Counted from the first letter of the stretch, positions 44,637 through 52,972 are shown. The stretch: 64,000 bases of DNA from Pseudomonas sp. P8_229 (GCF_034008635.1 NZ_CP125378.1:5456501-5520500); one strand, 5' to 3'. Notes: generated from the letters alone by a model not told the origin. Made by a program: numbers and translations.

Positions 44637-44999
44637 GACGAACTCCAAGGCAAGGATGAGTACGTGGACGTACTTCGGTAAGCGCCGACACGGACGGCGC
44701 ATTTCTTGTTGAAGCGATCATGTGCAAAGGCCGGGGATAGATAAATTAGTAAGTTTGTTGTTTCAGACCTTAAAAAATATATGCCCAGGGTGACGCGTAG
44801 CTCCGGTATGTTCAGGCTTCACTCTTTTCTGGATTTACATAGTCCTGTGGTGAGGGGATTCATCCCCGATGGACCGCGAAGCGGCCCCTCTGTTGACTTT
44901 AAAAACAGGGGCTGCTGCGCACCCCATCGGGGATGAATCCCCTCGCCACAGATAAGTCCCCTCGCCACAAAAGCGTTGTCTTACTTGCAGAGGTTTTAT
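44637..44999. promoter_or_regulatory. Divergent intergenic region of the catabolic island
   Basis: This 363-bp stretch contains no gene. An AT-rich section near 44735-44790 is the most likely promoter and LysR binding zone for both the permease and regulator. The half nearer the regulator holds an extended inverted repeat (listed separately). Confidence 0.5.
44846..44970. repeat. Long inverted repeat with a partial third copy
   Basis: TGTGGTGAGGGGATTCATCC (from 44846) pairs with its inverse ending at 44950. An inner CCCCTCTG/CAGGGGC pair closes the stem. A partial extra copy (GTCCCCTCGCCACA) follows at 44956. It is a second dispersed repeat family of Pseudomonas intergenic regions, different from the REP seen elsewhere in this window. 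Confidence 0.85.
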
Positions 45000-45911
45000 A
45001 TGGCTGCCTACAACCTGCGCCAGCTCAAATACTTCGTCACCACCGCCGATTGCGGCAGCGTCGCCGAAGCCTCGCGCAAGCTCTATATCGCCCAGCCGTC
45101 GGTGTCGACCGCGATCAAGCATCTGGAGGAAAGCTTCGGTGTGCAGCTGTTCATCCGCCATCACGCCCAGGGCGTTTCACTGACGCCCAGCGGTTCGCGT
45201 TTCTATCGCAAGGCGCTGGAGTTGCTGCGGGTGGCGCATGAGTTCGAGCAGAACGCGCTGGCCGACAACGACGTGGTCTCGGGGCAGATCGATATCGGCT
45301 GTTTCGAAACGGTGGCGCCGCTGTACCTGCCGCGCCTGATCGCCGGTTTCAAGGAGCGCTGGCCGGGGGTGGAGATCCGTATTCGCGATGGCGAACAACA
45401 GGAACTGGTGCAGGCACTGACTGCCGGCAGCATCGATGTGGCAATGCTCTTTGAACACGACCTCGACACCACCATCGACACCACGCCGCTGATGCCACCG
45501 CAGCAGCCTTACGCCTTGCTGCCAGCCGACCATCGTTTTGCGCAACAGGCGAAAGTCTCGCTGCACGATCTGGTGCTGGAACCGATGATCCTGCTCGACG
45601 TGGTACCCAGCCGCACCTACTTCGTGAGCATCTTCGAGGAGCGCGGACTGACCCCGCACATCGTCTTCAGCTCGCCGTCGATCGAGATGGTGCGCGGCAT
45701 GGTCGGGCGCGGTTTCGGCTTTTCGATTCTGGTGACCCGACCGTTCGGCGAGTACACCTACGACGGGCAGAAAGTGGTGTGTGTGCCGCTGGCGGAAACC
45801 GTGACCGGCTCGGGATTGTCGGCGGCGTGGCTGCGCCGGGTGCAACTGACCAAACCGGTGCAGTTGTTTGTTGATCATTGCCGGGAAGAGTTGGCCCGAC
45901 TGCACGCGTGA
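45000..45911 (+). CDS. LysR-family regulator of the catabolic island
   Basis: The protein has 303 residues. Winged helix: N-L-R-Q-L-K-Y-F-V-T-T-A-D-C-G-S-V-A-E-A-S-R ... Q-P-S-V-S-T-A-I-K-H-L-E. The effector domain is of the CbbR/OxyR branch (G-C-F-E-T-V-A-P-L-Y-L-P). ATG at 45000 follows GAGG. It is divergent from the NCS1 permease and converges with the ArgE-like operon, so it is the natural activator of both. Confidence 0.9.
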   Translation: MAAYNLRQLKYFVTTADCGSVAEASRKLYIAQPSVSTAIKHLEESFGVQLFIRHHAQGVSLTPSGSRFYRKALELLRVAHEFEQNALADNDVVSGQIDIGCFETVAPLYLPRLIAGFKERWPGVEIRIRDGEQQELVQALTAGSIDVAMLFEHDLDTTIDTTPLMPPQQPYALLPADHRFAQQAKVSLHDLVLEPMILLDVVPSRTYFVSIFEERGLTPHIVFSSPSIEMVRGMVGRGFGFSILVTRPFGEYTYDGQKVVCVPLAETVTGSGLSAAWLRRVQLTKPVQLFVDHCREELARLHA

Positions 45912-45929
45912 GTGCAGTCGAACCAGGTT

Positions 45930-47078
45930 TCAACAGCGGATGAACGCGAGCATCCGTTGCAGCATTTCATCACACGCCTGCAGTTGGTCGAGGCTGACGA
46001 ACTCATCGGGTTTGTGGCCTTGATCCATGCTGCCGGGCCCGCAGACCACCGTGGGAATGCCCACGGCATCAAACAGGCCGCCTTCCGTGCCGAACGCCAC
46101 CGTGCCGAATTCCTTTGAAGCGCAGAACGCCGCAATCAGCTCAGCCGCTTGACTCTGCGCATCGGTGGCCAGCCCCGGATACGCCGACAGGGCGCTGAAA
46201 CGGATATCACTTTGGTCACTCACCGCACGCATGCGCGGCAGCACTTCGCGTTCAGCGTAGGCTTTCAACGCCTCGGCGACGAGAACCGGATCCTGCGAGG
46301 GCAGGGCGCGGATTTCGAAGTCGAAGCGGCAGTCGGCGGGGACGATGTTCAGCGCCTTGCCGCCGCTGATGACCCCGGTCTGCACCGTGCTGTAGGGCGG
46401 GTCGAAACGACGGTCGTGATGTTCGGGCGCTTTCAGTTGCTGGCCGATGCGCCCCAGCTCGCCGATCAGTTCGGCGGCGTACTCGATGGCGTTGACCCCC
46501 AGTGGCGCGTAAGCGGAATGACACGGATGACCGTGCACGTCGCAGCGCATCGCCAGTTTGCCTTTATGGCCGAGCACCGGTTTCAGTTCGGTGGGTTCAC
46601 CGATGATGCACAGCAGCGGTTTGACCGGGCGCAGCTCCAGTTCGGCGAGCAGCGAGCGCACACCGAGGCAGCCGACCTCTTCGTCGTAGGACAGCGCGAT
46701 GTGCACCGGCATGCGCAGCGCCGTGGCGACCAGCGCTGGCACCAAGGCCAACACGCAGGCGATGTAGCCCTTCATGTCCGCCGTGCCGCGCCCGAACAGC
46801 TTGCCGTCGTGCTCGCTGAGCTGGAACGGAGGGACGGTCCACGGCTGGCCGTCGACCGGCACCACATCGGTGTGCCCGGACAGCACAATGCCCGGCTGAT
46901 CGGCCGGGCCTATAGTTGCGAACAGATTGGCCTTGCTGCGCTCGTCGTTGTAGATCAGCGCGCACGGCACGTCGAATCCGGCGAGGTAATCACCCACGAA
47001 CTCGATCAACTGCAAGTTGGACTCACGGCTGGTGGTGTCGAACCCCACCAGTGTCTTGAGTAGCTCGACGCTGTTCAT
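45930..47078 (-). CDS. ArgE/DapE-family M20 deacylase (acetylornithine deacetylase-like)
   Basis: The protein has 382 residues. M20 zinc motifs are visible: S-G-H-T-D-V-V-P (His and catalytic Asp), G-R-G-T-A-D-M-K-G (bridging Asp), Y-D-E-E-V-G-C (catalytic Glu pair) and a late H-K-P-D-E-F. It is close to ArgE in length and pattern, but its operon mates (DUF1028, RidA-family, FMO, NCS1 permease) suggest hydrolysis of an N-acyl or N-carbamoyl compound in a catabolic route rather than arginine synthesis. The start overlaps the DUF1028 stop (ATGA). Confidence 0.85.
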   Translation of the reverse strand: MNSVELLKTLVGFDTTSRESNLQLIEFVGDYLAGFDVPCALIYNDERSKANLFATIGPADQPGIVLSGHTDVVPVDGQPWTVPPFQLSEHDGKLFGRGTADMKGYIACVLALVPALVATALRMPVHIALSYDEEVGCLGVRSLLAELELRPVKPLLCIIGEPTELKPVLGHKGKLAMRCDVHGHPCHSAYAPLGVNAIEYAAELIGELGRIGQQLKAPEHHDRRFDPPYSTVQTGVISGGKALNIVPADCRFDFEIRALPSQDPVLVAEALKAYAEREVLPRMRAVSDQSDIRFSALSAYPGLATDAQSQAAELIAAFCASKEFGTVAFGTEGGLFDAVGIPTVVCGPGSMDQGHKPDEFVSLDQLQACDEMLQRMLAFIRC

Positions 47079-47752
47079 CGATCATCACCGGCAACGCCAT
47101 AGCCCGGCGCCTTGGCAGGGTCGAGGGCGCGGTCGATGTAATCCTGCAGCTGTGGCTGATAGGCGTCCCAGAGTTTTTGCAGTTGGCCGATCGGGTCTTC
47201 GTCCGCCCAGTCGACGCGCAAATTGACGATTGGCCAGGTTTGCTCGCCAACCACCACCACGGCTGCCGAATGCACCGGACCCGCTTCGCCACCCAGAGCT
47301 TGCGCGGCGTGCAACGCCTTGAGCAAGCGGTCGGCCAGTTGGCCTTCGCCGTCTTCAAAGGCACTGACCATCGCCTCGATCACCGAGCGTCCGGCGAGCA
47401 TGTTACCGGCAGCCACGCATTGTTCGCCGCTGACCGCGTTGTGCACGCCGAGGGTTTGTGCGCCGCTGAAATGTGCGGTCTGGCCGAGGTGGTTGATCGC
47501 GGTGATCTGCCGGTACTGGCTGTAGCCGTTGCGGGTCAGGACTTTGTCCAGCGCGGCGTCGGGCGCCAGGCCCTGTTCCATCAGTGCGAGGACTTCCGGG
47601 CCGAGGGACGGCAGGGTGATGTTCTGGCTCGACACCGCACCGACACCCGGCAGCAGCCACGGGCAGCGCGCGCCGACGGCGATGCTGGAGGAACTGATGG
47701 CGACACCGAACTGGCCGGTTTCGGGGCAACGGGCTGCGATTGAAAAGGTCAT
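47075..47752 (-). CDS. DUF1028 Ntn-hydrolase-like protein
   Basis: The protein has 225 residues. The lead M-T-F-S-I-A-A-R-C-P-E-T-G-Q-F-G-V-A-I-S-S-S-S-I-A-V-G-A-R is the DUF1028 signature, a family with an N-terminal-nucleophile hydrolase-like fold. Self-cleavage to expose a nucleophile is not evident from sequence. ATG 47752 is chosen because the extra 26 codons of the longer frame are encoded by a REP. It is coupled to the ArgE-like gene; a shared amide-hydrolysing pathway is inferred. Confidence 0.85.
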   Translation of the reverse strand: MTFSIAARCPETGQFGVAISSSSIAVGARCPWLLPGVGAVSSQNITLPSLGPEVLALMEQGLAPDAALDKVLTRNGYSQYRQITAINHLGQTAHFSGAQTLGVHNAVSGEQCVAAGNMLAGRSVIEAMVSAFEDGEGQLADRLLKALHAAQALGGEAGPVHSAAVVVVGEQTWPIVNLRVDWADEDPIGQLQKLWDAYQPQLQDYIDRALDPAKAPGYGVAGDDR

Positions 47753-47794
47753 GGTTTGACTCCGTTCCAGGAATTTGTTGTCCTTGCGGGCCTC

Positions 47795-47858
47795 TTCGCG
47801 AGCAAGCCCGCTCCCACAATTGGAATGCATTCCCCTGTAGGAGTGAGCCTGCTCGCGA
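47795..47858. repeat. REP pair between DUF1028 and RidA-family genes
   Basis: TTCGCGAGCAAGCCCGCTCC at 47795 is followed after about 20 bp by an inverted GTAGGAGTGAGCCTGCTCGC at 47837. It lies within the presumed operon and could form a hairpin that affects downstream mRNA stability. Confidence 0.88.
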
Positions 47859-47881
47859 TAGCCGCGGCTCGGTCTGTCGAC

Positions 47882-48298
47882 TTACTCGGGAATCACCGCC
47901 ACCACATCAATTTCCATCAGCCACTGCGGTTGTCCCAGTGCCGACACCACCAACCCGGTGGAAATCGGGAACACGCCTTTGAGCCACTTGCCGACTTCCT
48001 GGTACACCGGTTCGCGGTAGCGCGGGTCAATCAGGTAGGTAGTGGTCTTGACGATGTGGCTCATGTCGCTGCCGGCCTCTTCCAGCAACTGCTTGACGTT
48101 GCGCATGGCCTGTTCGGCCTGTGCACGCGGATCACCGAGGCCCACCAGGTTGCCGTCGAAATCGGTACCGACCTGACCACGGACATACACGGTGTTGCCG
48201 GCGCGCACGGCCTGGCACAGGTCGTTGTCCAGGGTCTGGTTAGGGTAGGTGTCCTTGGTGTTGAACATACGGATGCGGGTGTGGGTTGGCTTGCTCAT
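47882..48298 (-). CDS. RidA/YjgF-family protein lacking the imine-hydrolysing Arg
   Basis: The protein has 138 residues with the complete chorismate-mutase-like Rid fold (N-T-V-Y-V-R-G-Q-V-G, D-P-R-A-Q-A-E-Q-A-M-R-N-V, L-M-E-I-D-V-V-A-V). At the position of the essential Arg of RidA (P-A-R-[ST]) this protein has F-P-I-S at 110-113, so Ser113 replaces Arg. It is therefore not a canonical 2-aminoacrylate deaminase and belongs to another Rid subgroup, possibly acting on a pathway-specific imine or amide. It lies 58 bp after the FMO gene. Confidence 0.88.
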   Translation of the reverse strand: MSKPTHTRIRMFNTKDTYPNQTLDNDLCQAVRAGNTVYVRGQVGTDFDGNLVGLGDPRAQAEQAMRNVKQLLEEAGSDMSHIVKTTTYLIDPRYREPVYQEVGKWLKGVFPISTGLVVSALGQPQWLMEIDVVAVIPE

Positions 48299-48356
48299 GT
48301 ACAGCTCCAGACAAGGTGTTCAGCGGCGCACCGGGCACCGCTGCGAAAGAGGAAAA

Positions 48357-49676
48357 TCAGGCGTCGACGGTGTCGGCGGCTTTCGTGTTGTTAGTCGAAT
48401 GCAGGGCGGCTTCACGCTGCTCGGCATCCTTGTAGTCGAGGTATTTGCGCTGGGTGGCGATGTGGTCGGCCACGTGTTTGGCGTCGTGCCACACGCCCCA
48501 GATGAACGATGAGCCGCGCCGCGACTGCCATGGCAGCCCGAGGAAATACACCCCCGGCTCGCTGGACACACCGCGCTGGTGCGCCGGTTTGCCCTTGTCA
48601 TCAAACGCTGCGACCTGCAGCCAGGAATAATCCACGGCGAATCCGGTGGCCCAAATGATCGAGGTGATACCGGCTTCGGCCAGATCCAGATCAAGCAGCG
48701 GATTTTTCACGCACTCGGGATCCGGATAGGTCTCGCGCGCTTCAGGTTCTTGCGGCAGGTCGAGGCCGTTGCGCTCGATGTAGGCATCGGCGGCATCCAG
48801 CAGGGCGAGGTAGTTGTCATCGCCGCGCTTGAGGTTGTCGACCAGGTCCTGCTTGAAGGTCACCACGCCGTTGTTGAACGACTCGGTAACGCCGACCAGC
48901 GTCATGCCGCGATGGGCCAGACCACGGAAGTCGATGGTGCGCCCGCCATGGGCACCGCTGACTGCGATGGTCACGTGTTCGCGACCGGGTTTCATCGCCG
49001 CCTGATCCCACTCGCCGAGCACCCCCAGCCACCAGCAGAAATCACGGTTGCGATAGGCACGCGGCGGACGGTCATGGGCGCCGACCGAGAGGTACACCTG
49101 CTTGCCGGAGCGCTGCAGTTCATCGGCGATCTGCACGCCTGACGATCCGGCACCGACCACCAGCACCGCGCCGTCGGGCAGTTGCTGCGGGTTGCGATAG
49201 TCTGCGGAGTGGATCTGCAGCAGGCGCGGGTCTTGCGGCGCGATCGGCGGAATCACCGGGCGCTGGAACGGACCGGTTGCCGCCACGACGCGACTGGCCT
49301 CGATCACCCCTTCGGAGGTCTCGACGGTGAAACCCGGACGGCCGACATGACGCACCACACTTTTGACTTCGACGCCGGTGCGGATCGGCGCATTGAATTT
49401 CTTCGCATAGGCTTCGAAGTAGTCCGCCACCCGTTCTTTATGGGCGAAGCCATCAGGGTCGACGTCATCGAATTCCAGTCCCGGAAAGCGGTCGTGCCAC
49501 GCCGGACCGTTGGCAACCAACGAGTCCCAGCGCCCGGTGCGCCAGCGTTCGGCAATGCGGCTGCGCTCCAGCACCAAGTGCGGTACACCGAGTTTGCTCA
49601 GGTGTTCGCTCATTGCCACACCGGCCTGTCCGGCCCCCACGACGAGCGTGTCTGTTTTTATTATTTCAGTGGTCAT
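48357..49676 (-). CDS. Flavin-containing monooxygenase (CzcO-like)
   Basis: The protein has 439 residues. Two Rossmann motifs are visible: V-V-G-A-G-Q-A-G-V-A near 11-20 for FAD and V-V-G-A-G-S-S-G-V-Q near 176 for NADPH. W-A-T-G-F-x-V-D-Y at the C-terminal side is the family ATG motif. It would use O2 and NADPH to hydroxylate or Baeyer-Villiger oxidise a nitrogen- or sulfur-containing or ketone substrate. It is the first gene of the minus-strand run FMO, RidA-like, DUF1028, ArgE-like. Confidence 0.88.
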   Translation of the reverse strand: MTTEIIKTDTLVVGAGQAGVAMSEHLSKLGVPHLVLERSRIAERWRTGRWDSLVANGPAWHDRFPGLEFDDVDPDGFAHKERVADYFEAYAKKFNAPIRTGVEVKSVVRHVGRPGFTVETSEGVIEASRVVAATGPFQRPVIPPIAPQDPRLLQIHSADYRNPQQLPDGAVLVVGAGSSGVQIADELQRSGKQVYLSVGAHDRPPRAYRNRDFCWWLGVLGEWDQAAMKPGREHVTIAVSGAHGGRTIDFRGLAHRGMTLVGVTESFNNGVVTFKQDLVDNLKRGDDNYLALLDAADAYIERNGLDLPQEPEARETYPDPECVKNPLLDLDLAEAGITSIIWATGFAVDYSWLQVAAFDDKGKPAHQRGVSSEPGVYFLGLPWQSRRGSSFIWGVWHDAKHVADHIATQRKYLDYKDAEQREAALHSTNNTKAADTVDA

Positions 49677-49923
49677 TTCTACATCCTTCCTGGCAAGGCA
49701 AGTGGATTCGGATCGCTTCAGGCTTGTCCGTTTTGCTTGCGGTCAGACTAGGCAGGAGGGGGGTATCGGTAAAATATTATTAAGCTGGGATGTGAATACA
49801 AATTGCTGAAGCAGAAAGGACAAGCCCAGTAAAACCGCGGCTTGCAGGGCAGGGGGAGGGTTGTCCCGGACAGGAAAACCCGGGACAGACAGAGAAAATA
49901 TCTACCGCAAGGGCGGCAAGCGC

Positions 49924-51387
49924 TCAGTTCAAGTGACTGGGCGCGATGCCCAACAGCCCGGTCAGCGTGTTCATGATCGCCTGCTGTCGCGCCCGATTGG
50001 CCTGGTGTTCGGCTTCGGCGGCGGCGACATTGGCGTCGCAATGCGGGCAGATCACCTCGTGCGGATAGATGTACTGCAGGCAGCTGCGACACAGGCTCAG
50101 TTGCGGGGCGATCCGGCCTTGCTCCGGCGATTGCTGGCCTTGATTGATCCACGCCAGTTTCACCACCTGGCCGCTGTCACTGACGCTGCTGACCTTCTCG
50201 CCGGTGTCGATGCGTTCGGTGATCAGGTCGAAACGCCCGACTGCAAATGACTTCTGCGCGGCTTCCTCGACCTTGACGATGCGCTCGCGCAGCCCGCGCT
50301 TTTGCAGTTCCAGCGTACGGTAATGGCAGTAGGGGTTGTTGCCGGGTTTGCCGAGCAGCGAATGCGAGGTCCAGGTGCAACCGCCGCGACAGACATCGTT
50401 GTAATAACAGCCGCGGCAGTAACCCCACATATCATCCACCGAGCGCAAACGGCCGAAATGCATGCCTTCGCTGTAATGCCAGATGTCGTGCAGGCTCATG
50501 TTGCGCACGTTGCCGCCGGAGAAACCGACGGTCGCCAGTGACGGGCAGCCCTTGACCGTGCCGTCGGCCTCCAGCGCCAGGACGGTCTGGCCGGCAGCGC
50601 AACCGGTCCAGTGCACACGTTCGTCACCGAAGCCGCGCCACAGGTGTTCATACGGGCCGTAATAACCGATGTTGTTGCCGACGTTCATCAGCAGGCCACG
50701 GTCGACGCCTTCGCGATACAGGCGCGCCAGCAACGGCATCACGTCCAGCAGTTGATAGGGTTGCAGCAGCAACTCCGGATGATCCACTGCGTTGCCCATG
50801 GCCACGGTGATCTGGATCTGCCAGTGGGTGGCGCCGAGTTCGATGATGGTGTCCATCAGCGCCGGCAAGTCCGGCAAGGTCGCCGCGCCGATCTGGGTGT
50901 TGACGCTCACCGCCAGCCCCGAGGCCTTGGCCCGGCGCAGGGTATCCACGGCCTTGTCGAACGAGCCGGGTACGTTGCGCACGGCGTCATGCAGCGGAGC
51001 GAGGCCGTCGAGGGAAATGCCCACGCCGTCGAGTCCGGCATCGACTGCCGCCTGCATCTTCGCCGGCGTCAGGTTGCGTCCGCCGGTCTGGATCGCGCAG
51101 TACATGCCGTGGTCGTGAATGGCCTTGATCAGTTGCGTCCAGTCCTTGCGCAGATAGGCTTCGCCGCCGATCAGGGTGATCTCGCGGGTGCCGAGCGCGG
51201 CCAGCGAATCGATGACGTCCAGGCATTCGCGGGTGTTGAGTTCGTCAGGCCGTCGATGCCCTGCGCGGGAGCCGCAATGCAGGCATTTCAAGTCGCAGGC
51301 CAGGGTGATCTCCCAGACCACGTGCACCGGCACGTAGCGTTTGAGATCGGTGTCGCTGAGGTAACGAGCGGGGCGCAGGTCTGACAT
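49924..51387 (-). CDS. Radical SAM/SPASM maturase of a DUF1842/DUF1843 peptide system, with C-terminal zinc ribbon
   Basis: The protein has 487 residues. The radical SAM cluster is C31-x3-C35-x2-C38 (A-C-D-L-K-C-L-H-C), followed by G-G-E-A-Y at the SAM-binding strand. A SPASM-type auxiliary region follows: G-C-A-A-G, G-C-P-S, then C-R-G-C-Y-Y-N-D-V-C-R-G-G-C and a later Cys. An extra C-terminal zinc ribbon has C433-R-S-C436 and C447-P-H-C450. SPASM enzymes modify ribosomal peptides. The upstream DUF1842/DUF1843 genes carry a G-D-[LV] motif, and to my knowledge the automated names for this enzyme family mention such peptides, without experimental proof. A strong terminator precedes it. The final tail (about 455-487) is helical and substrate-like in its Gln/Ala content. 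Confidence 0.9.
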   Translation of the reverse strand: MSDLRPARYLSDTDLKRYVPVHVVWEITLACDLKCLHCGSRAGHRRPDELNTRECLDVIDSLAALGTREITLIGGEAYLRKDWTQLIKAIHDHGMYCAIQTGGRNLTPAKMQAAVDAGLDGVGISLDGLAPLHDAVRNVPGSFDKAVDTLRRAKASGLAVSVNTQIGAATLPDLPALMDTIIELGATHWQIQITVAMGNAVDHPELLLQPYQLLDVMPLLARLYREGVDRGLLMNVGNNIGYYGPYEHLWRGFGDERVHWTGCAAGQTVLALEADGTVKGCPSLATVGFSGGNVRNMSLHDIWHYSEGMHFGRLRSVDDMWGYCRGCYYNDVCRGGCTWTSHSLLGKPGNNPYCHYRTLELQKRGLRERIVKVEEAAQKSFAVGRFDLITERIDTGEKVSSVSDSGQVVKLAWINQGQQSPEQGRIAPQLSLCRSCLQYIYPHEVICPHCDANVAAAEAEHQANRARQQAIMNTLTGLLGIAPSHLN

Positions 51388-51441
51388 GGGAAATCCTTGC
51401 GCACAGTCCTGTGCGCGCGACGAAGGGGTGGACCGCAGTTG

Positions 51442-51480
51442 AAAAAGCCCCGGGCGAGATCCGTTGCGATCCCGCCCGGG
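51442..51480 (-). terminator. Strong intrinsic terminator before the radical SAM gene
   Basis: Arms at 51468-51480 and 51449-51461 (13 bp, one mismatch) with a 6-nt loop, followed on the minus strand by GCTTTTT (T-run 51442-51446). It would make most transcripts end after the DUF1842/DUF1843 genes, leaving low read-through into the maturase gene. Confidence 0.85.
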
Positions 51481-51489
51481 ACCTGCCGG

Positions 51490-52068
51490 TTAGCGCGCTT
51501 CCAGTCGCGCGATTTCCGCTTTCAAATGCTCAAGGGCGCTGCGCAAGGCGCCCTCGTGCGCCACTTGCTGCTCGGCCTGTTGCACCACGGTTTTGAGCTG
51601 CGCCAGATCGCCACTGGTTTGCGCCTGTTGCACGGCCACGGCGTACAGCGGCTGCGGATGTGGCCCCGGATGCGGCTGCTCGTTGGGCGCCTGATGCACT
51701 GCAACGTGCTTCACTTCGTGCCACTGGCCCTGTTCTTCGTAGCGATAATCGACAAAGCCGCTGTCCCAGCCGCCGCCCAGAATGCCTTTGAGGTGGAACG
51801 TCTGGGCGATCTGGCTGGGCGGGCGGCTCGGGCCGCCGTCGAGGGTGAGGATGATGTGGTTCTCGACGTTGGCCGTCAGCTTGGTTTCGGAAAAACTGCC
51901 CCAGACCTGCGCCCGGTAATTGACCGTCGGCCAGGTGGCTTGAAACACACTGGCAATCCCGCTGACACGTTTGTGCGCGGTATCGACCAGCAGATCAAGG
52001 GTCAGGACTGGTGCGCCGGGCAGGGCATTGCTGATGCTGAGACGGGTGTGAAAAAGTCCAATCGACAT
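51490..52068 (-). CDS. DUF1842-DUF1843 protein A
   Basis: The protein has 192 residues. The DUF1842 domain (about 1-128) is beta-rich and reads G-L-F ... P-G-A-P-V-L-T-L-D-L-L-V, then Q-A-T-W-P and W-D-S-G-F-V-D-Y-R-Y. A His/Pro-rich linker (P-H-P-G-P-H-P-Q) leads to a DUF1843 tail P-L-Y-A-V-A-V-Q-Q-A-Q-T-S-G-D-L-A-Q-L-K and a charged helix ending R-L-E-A-R. There are no Cys. It is homologous along its whole length to protein B. GGGAG lies before its ATG. It is a candidate substrate or carrier for the radical SAM enzyme downstream. Confidence 0.85.
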   Translation of the reverse strand: MSIGLFHTRLSISNALPGAPVLTLDLLVDTAHKRVSGIASVFQATWPTVNYRAQVWGSFSETKLTANVENHIILTLDGGPSRPPSQIAQTFHLKGILGGGWDSGFVDYRYEEQGQWHEVKHVAVHQAPNEQPHPGPHPQPLYAVAVQQAQTSGDLAQLKTVVQQAEQQVAHEGALRSALEHLKAEIARLEAR

Positions 52069-52110
52069 GGTGCTACTCCCTAAAGTGAATGGCGGATCAA
52101 GTGGCCTGAA

Positions 52111-52728
52111 TCAGCGGCTCTGCAGCCGGCTGACTTCTTTCTTCGCCGCTTCCAGTGCGCTCTGCAGTTGCGGTTGCTGGTCCAGTTGCTGCTGGGCGAG
52201 TTTGGCCAGATTCTTCATCTGCGCCAGGTCACCGCTGGCGATCGCGCTCTGAATCGGCGCGGCGTACAGCGGCAGGATCGGTGAGTGCGGGATGATCACC
52301 GGGCCCGGGTGGTACGGTGAAGGCAGCGATTCCTGCAGATGCGCCGGGGCGTTGTTGACCTCATGCCAGCGTTGACCATCGAAGTAGCGATAGTTGGCGA
52401 CGCCTTCGCGCCAGTCGGTGCCGACCACCAGACGCACATTGAAGTTATTGATCGAGTTGGACCCCGGGCCGCCGTGATTGCCTTGGGCGGTAATCAGGAT
52501 TTTGCTGGTCGCGGGTGACATCACGGTGAGGTAGGTGTATTCACCCCACACGTCGGAATGCACGTCGAGTGGCGGATTGGTTGCCTGGGTGATCGCGGCG
52601 GTGCCGTTGACGTACTTATTGGGCGTCGAGACCAGCAGGTGCAGTGCCAGCGACTGCGCACCGGGCGCCCCGGTACCAATGCGATAGCTCACCGGGAACA
52701 GGCCGACATTTTCAGTTGAACCGGACAT
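52111..52728 (-). CDS. DUF1842-DUF1843 protein B
   Basis: The protein has 205 residues with the same architecture as protein A: DUF1842 with G-L-F-P-V-S-Y ... P-G-A-Q-S-L-A-L-H-L-L-V, Q-A-T-N-P, V-W-G-E-Y; a linker with P-Y-H-P-G-P; then DUF1843 with P-L-Y-A-A-P-I-Q-S-A-I-A-S-G-D-L-A-Q-M-K and a helix ending R-L-Q-S-R. There are no Cys. The start at 52728 has GGAGG eight bases upstream; the ATG five codons earlier overlaps that ribosome site. It and protein A arose by tandem duplication. Confidence 0.85.
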   Translation of the reverse strand: MSGSTENVGLFPVSYRIGTGAPGAQSLALHLLVSTPNKYVNGTAAITQATNPPLDVHSDVWGEYTYLTVMSPATSKILITAQGNHGGPGSNSINNFNVRLVVGTDWREGVANYRYFDGQRWHEVNNAPAHLQESLPSPYHPGPVIIPHSPILPLYAAPIQSAIASGDLAQMKNLAKLAQQQLDQQPQLQSALEAAKKEVSRLQSR

Positions 52729-52762
52729 GTTGATTGCCTCCATTGCAATGTGATTGATGGCT

Positions 52763-52948
52763 TCAGGACTTTTCGTGCCTGGAAACTTCCTTCGCCAGTT
52801 TTTCGTACGCGTCCTTCAGGTCTGGCGCTTCAGGCTTGCTGGTGTCGCGCTGTTGCAACAACGTCTTCATGTGCTGCACATCGCCTTGCTTGATCGCGCC
52901 TTGAATGGCGACGCCGTAAGGCGGGATGTTGGCTGTTGAGCGGGACAT
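52763..52948 (-). CDS. DUF1843 mini-protein C
   Basis: The protein has 61 residues and is essentially a free-standing DUF1843 domain: P-P-Y-G-V-A-I-Q-G-A-I-K-Q-G-D-V-Q-H-M-K-T-L-L-Q after a ten-residue polar lead, then a charged helix. There are no Cys and no signal peptide. It aligns with the tails of proteins A and B at P-x-Y, G-D-[LV] and K-E-[VI]. GAGGAAAC precedes its ATG. A size of 61 residues with a short leader-like N terminus is what one expects of a precursor peptide. Confidence 0.82.
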   Translation of the reverse strand: MSRSTANIPPYGVAIQGAIKQGDVQHMKTLLQQRDTSKPEAPDLKDAYEKLAKEVSRHEKS

Positions 52949-52972
52949 ATCGAGGTTTCCTCATCCGTGCTG

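Noticed and set aside
45930..47078. Assignment as biosynthetic ArgE
   Set aside because: Motifs fit the family, but the gene is embedded in a catabolic operon; the substrate is left open.
49859..49890. Terminator after the radical SAM gene
   Set aside because: An 8-bp TGTCCCGG/CCGGGACA stem exists, but there is no T-run on the minus strand, so it is not listed as a terminator.
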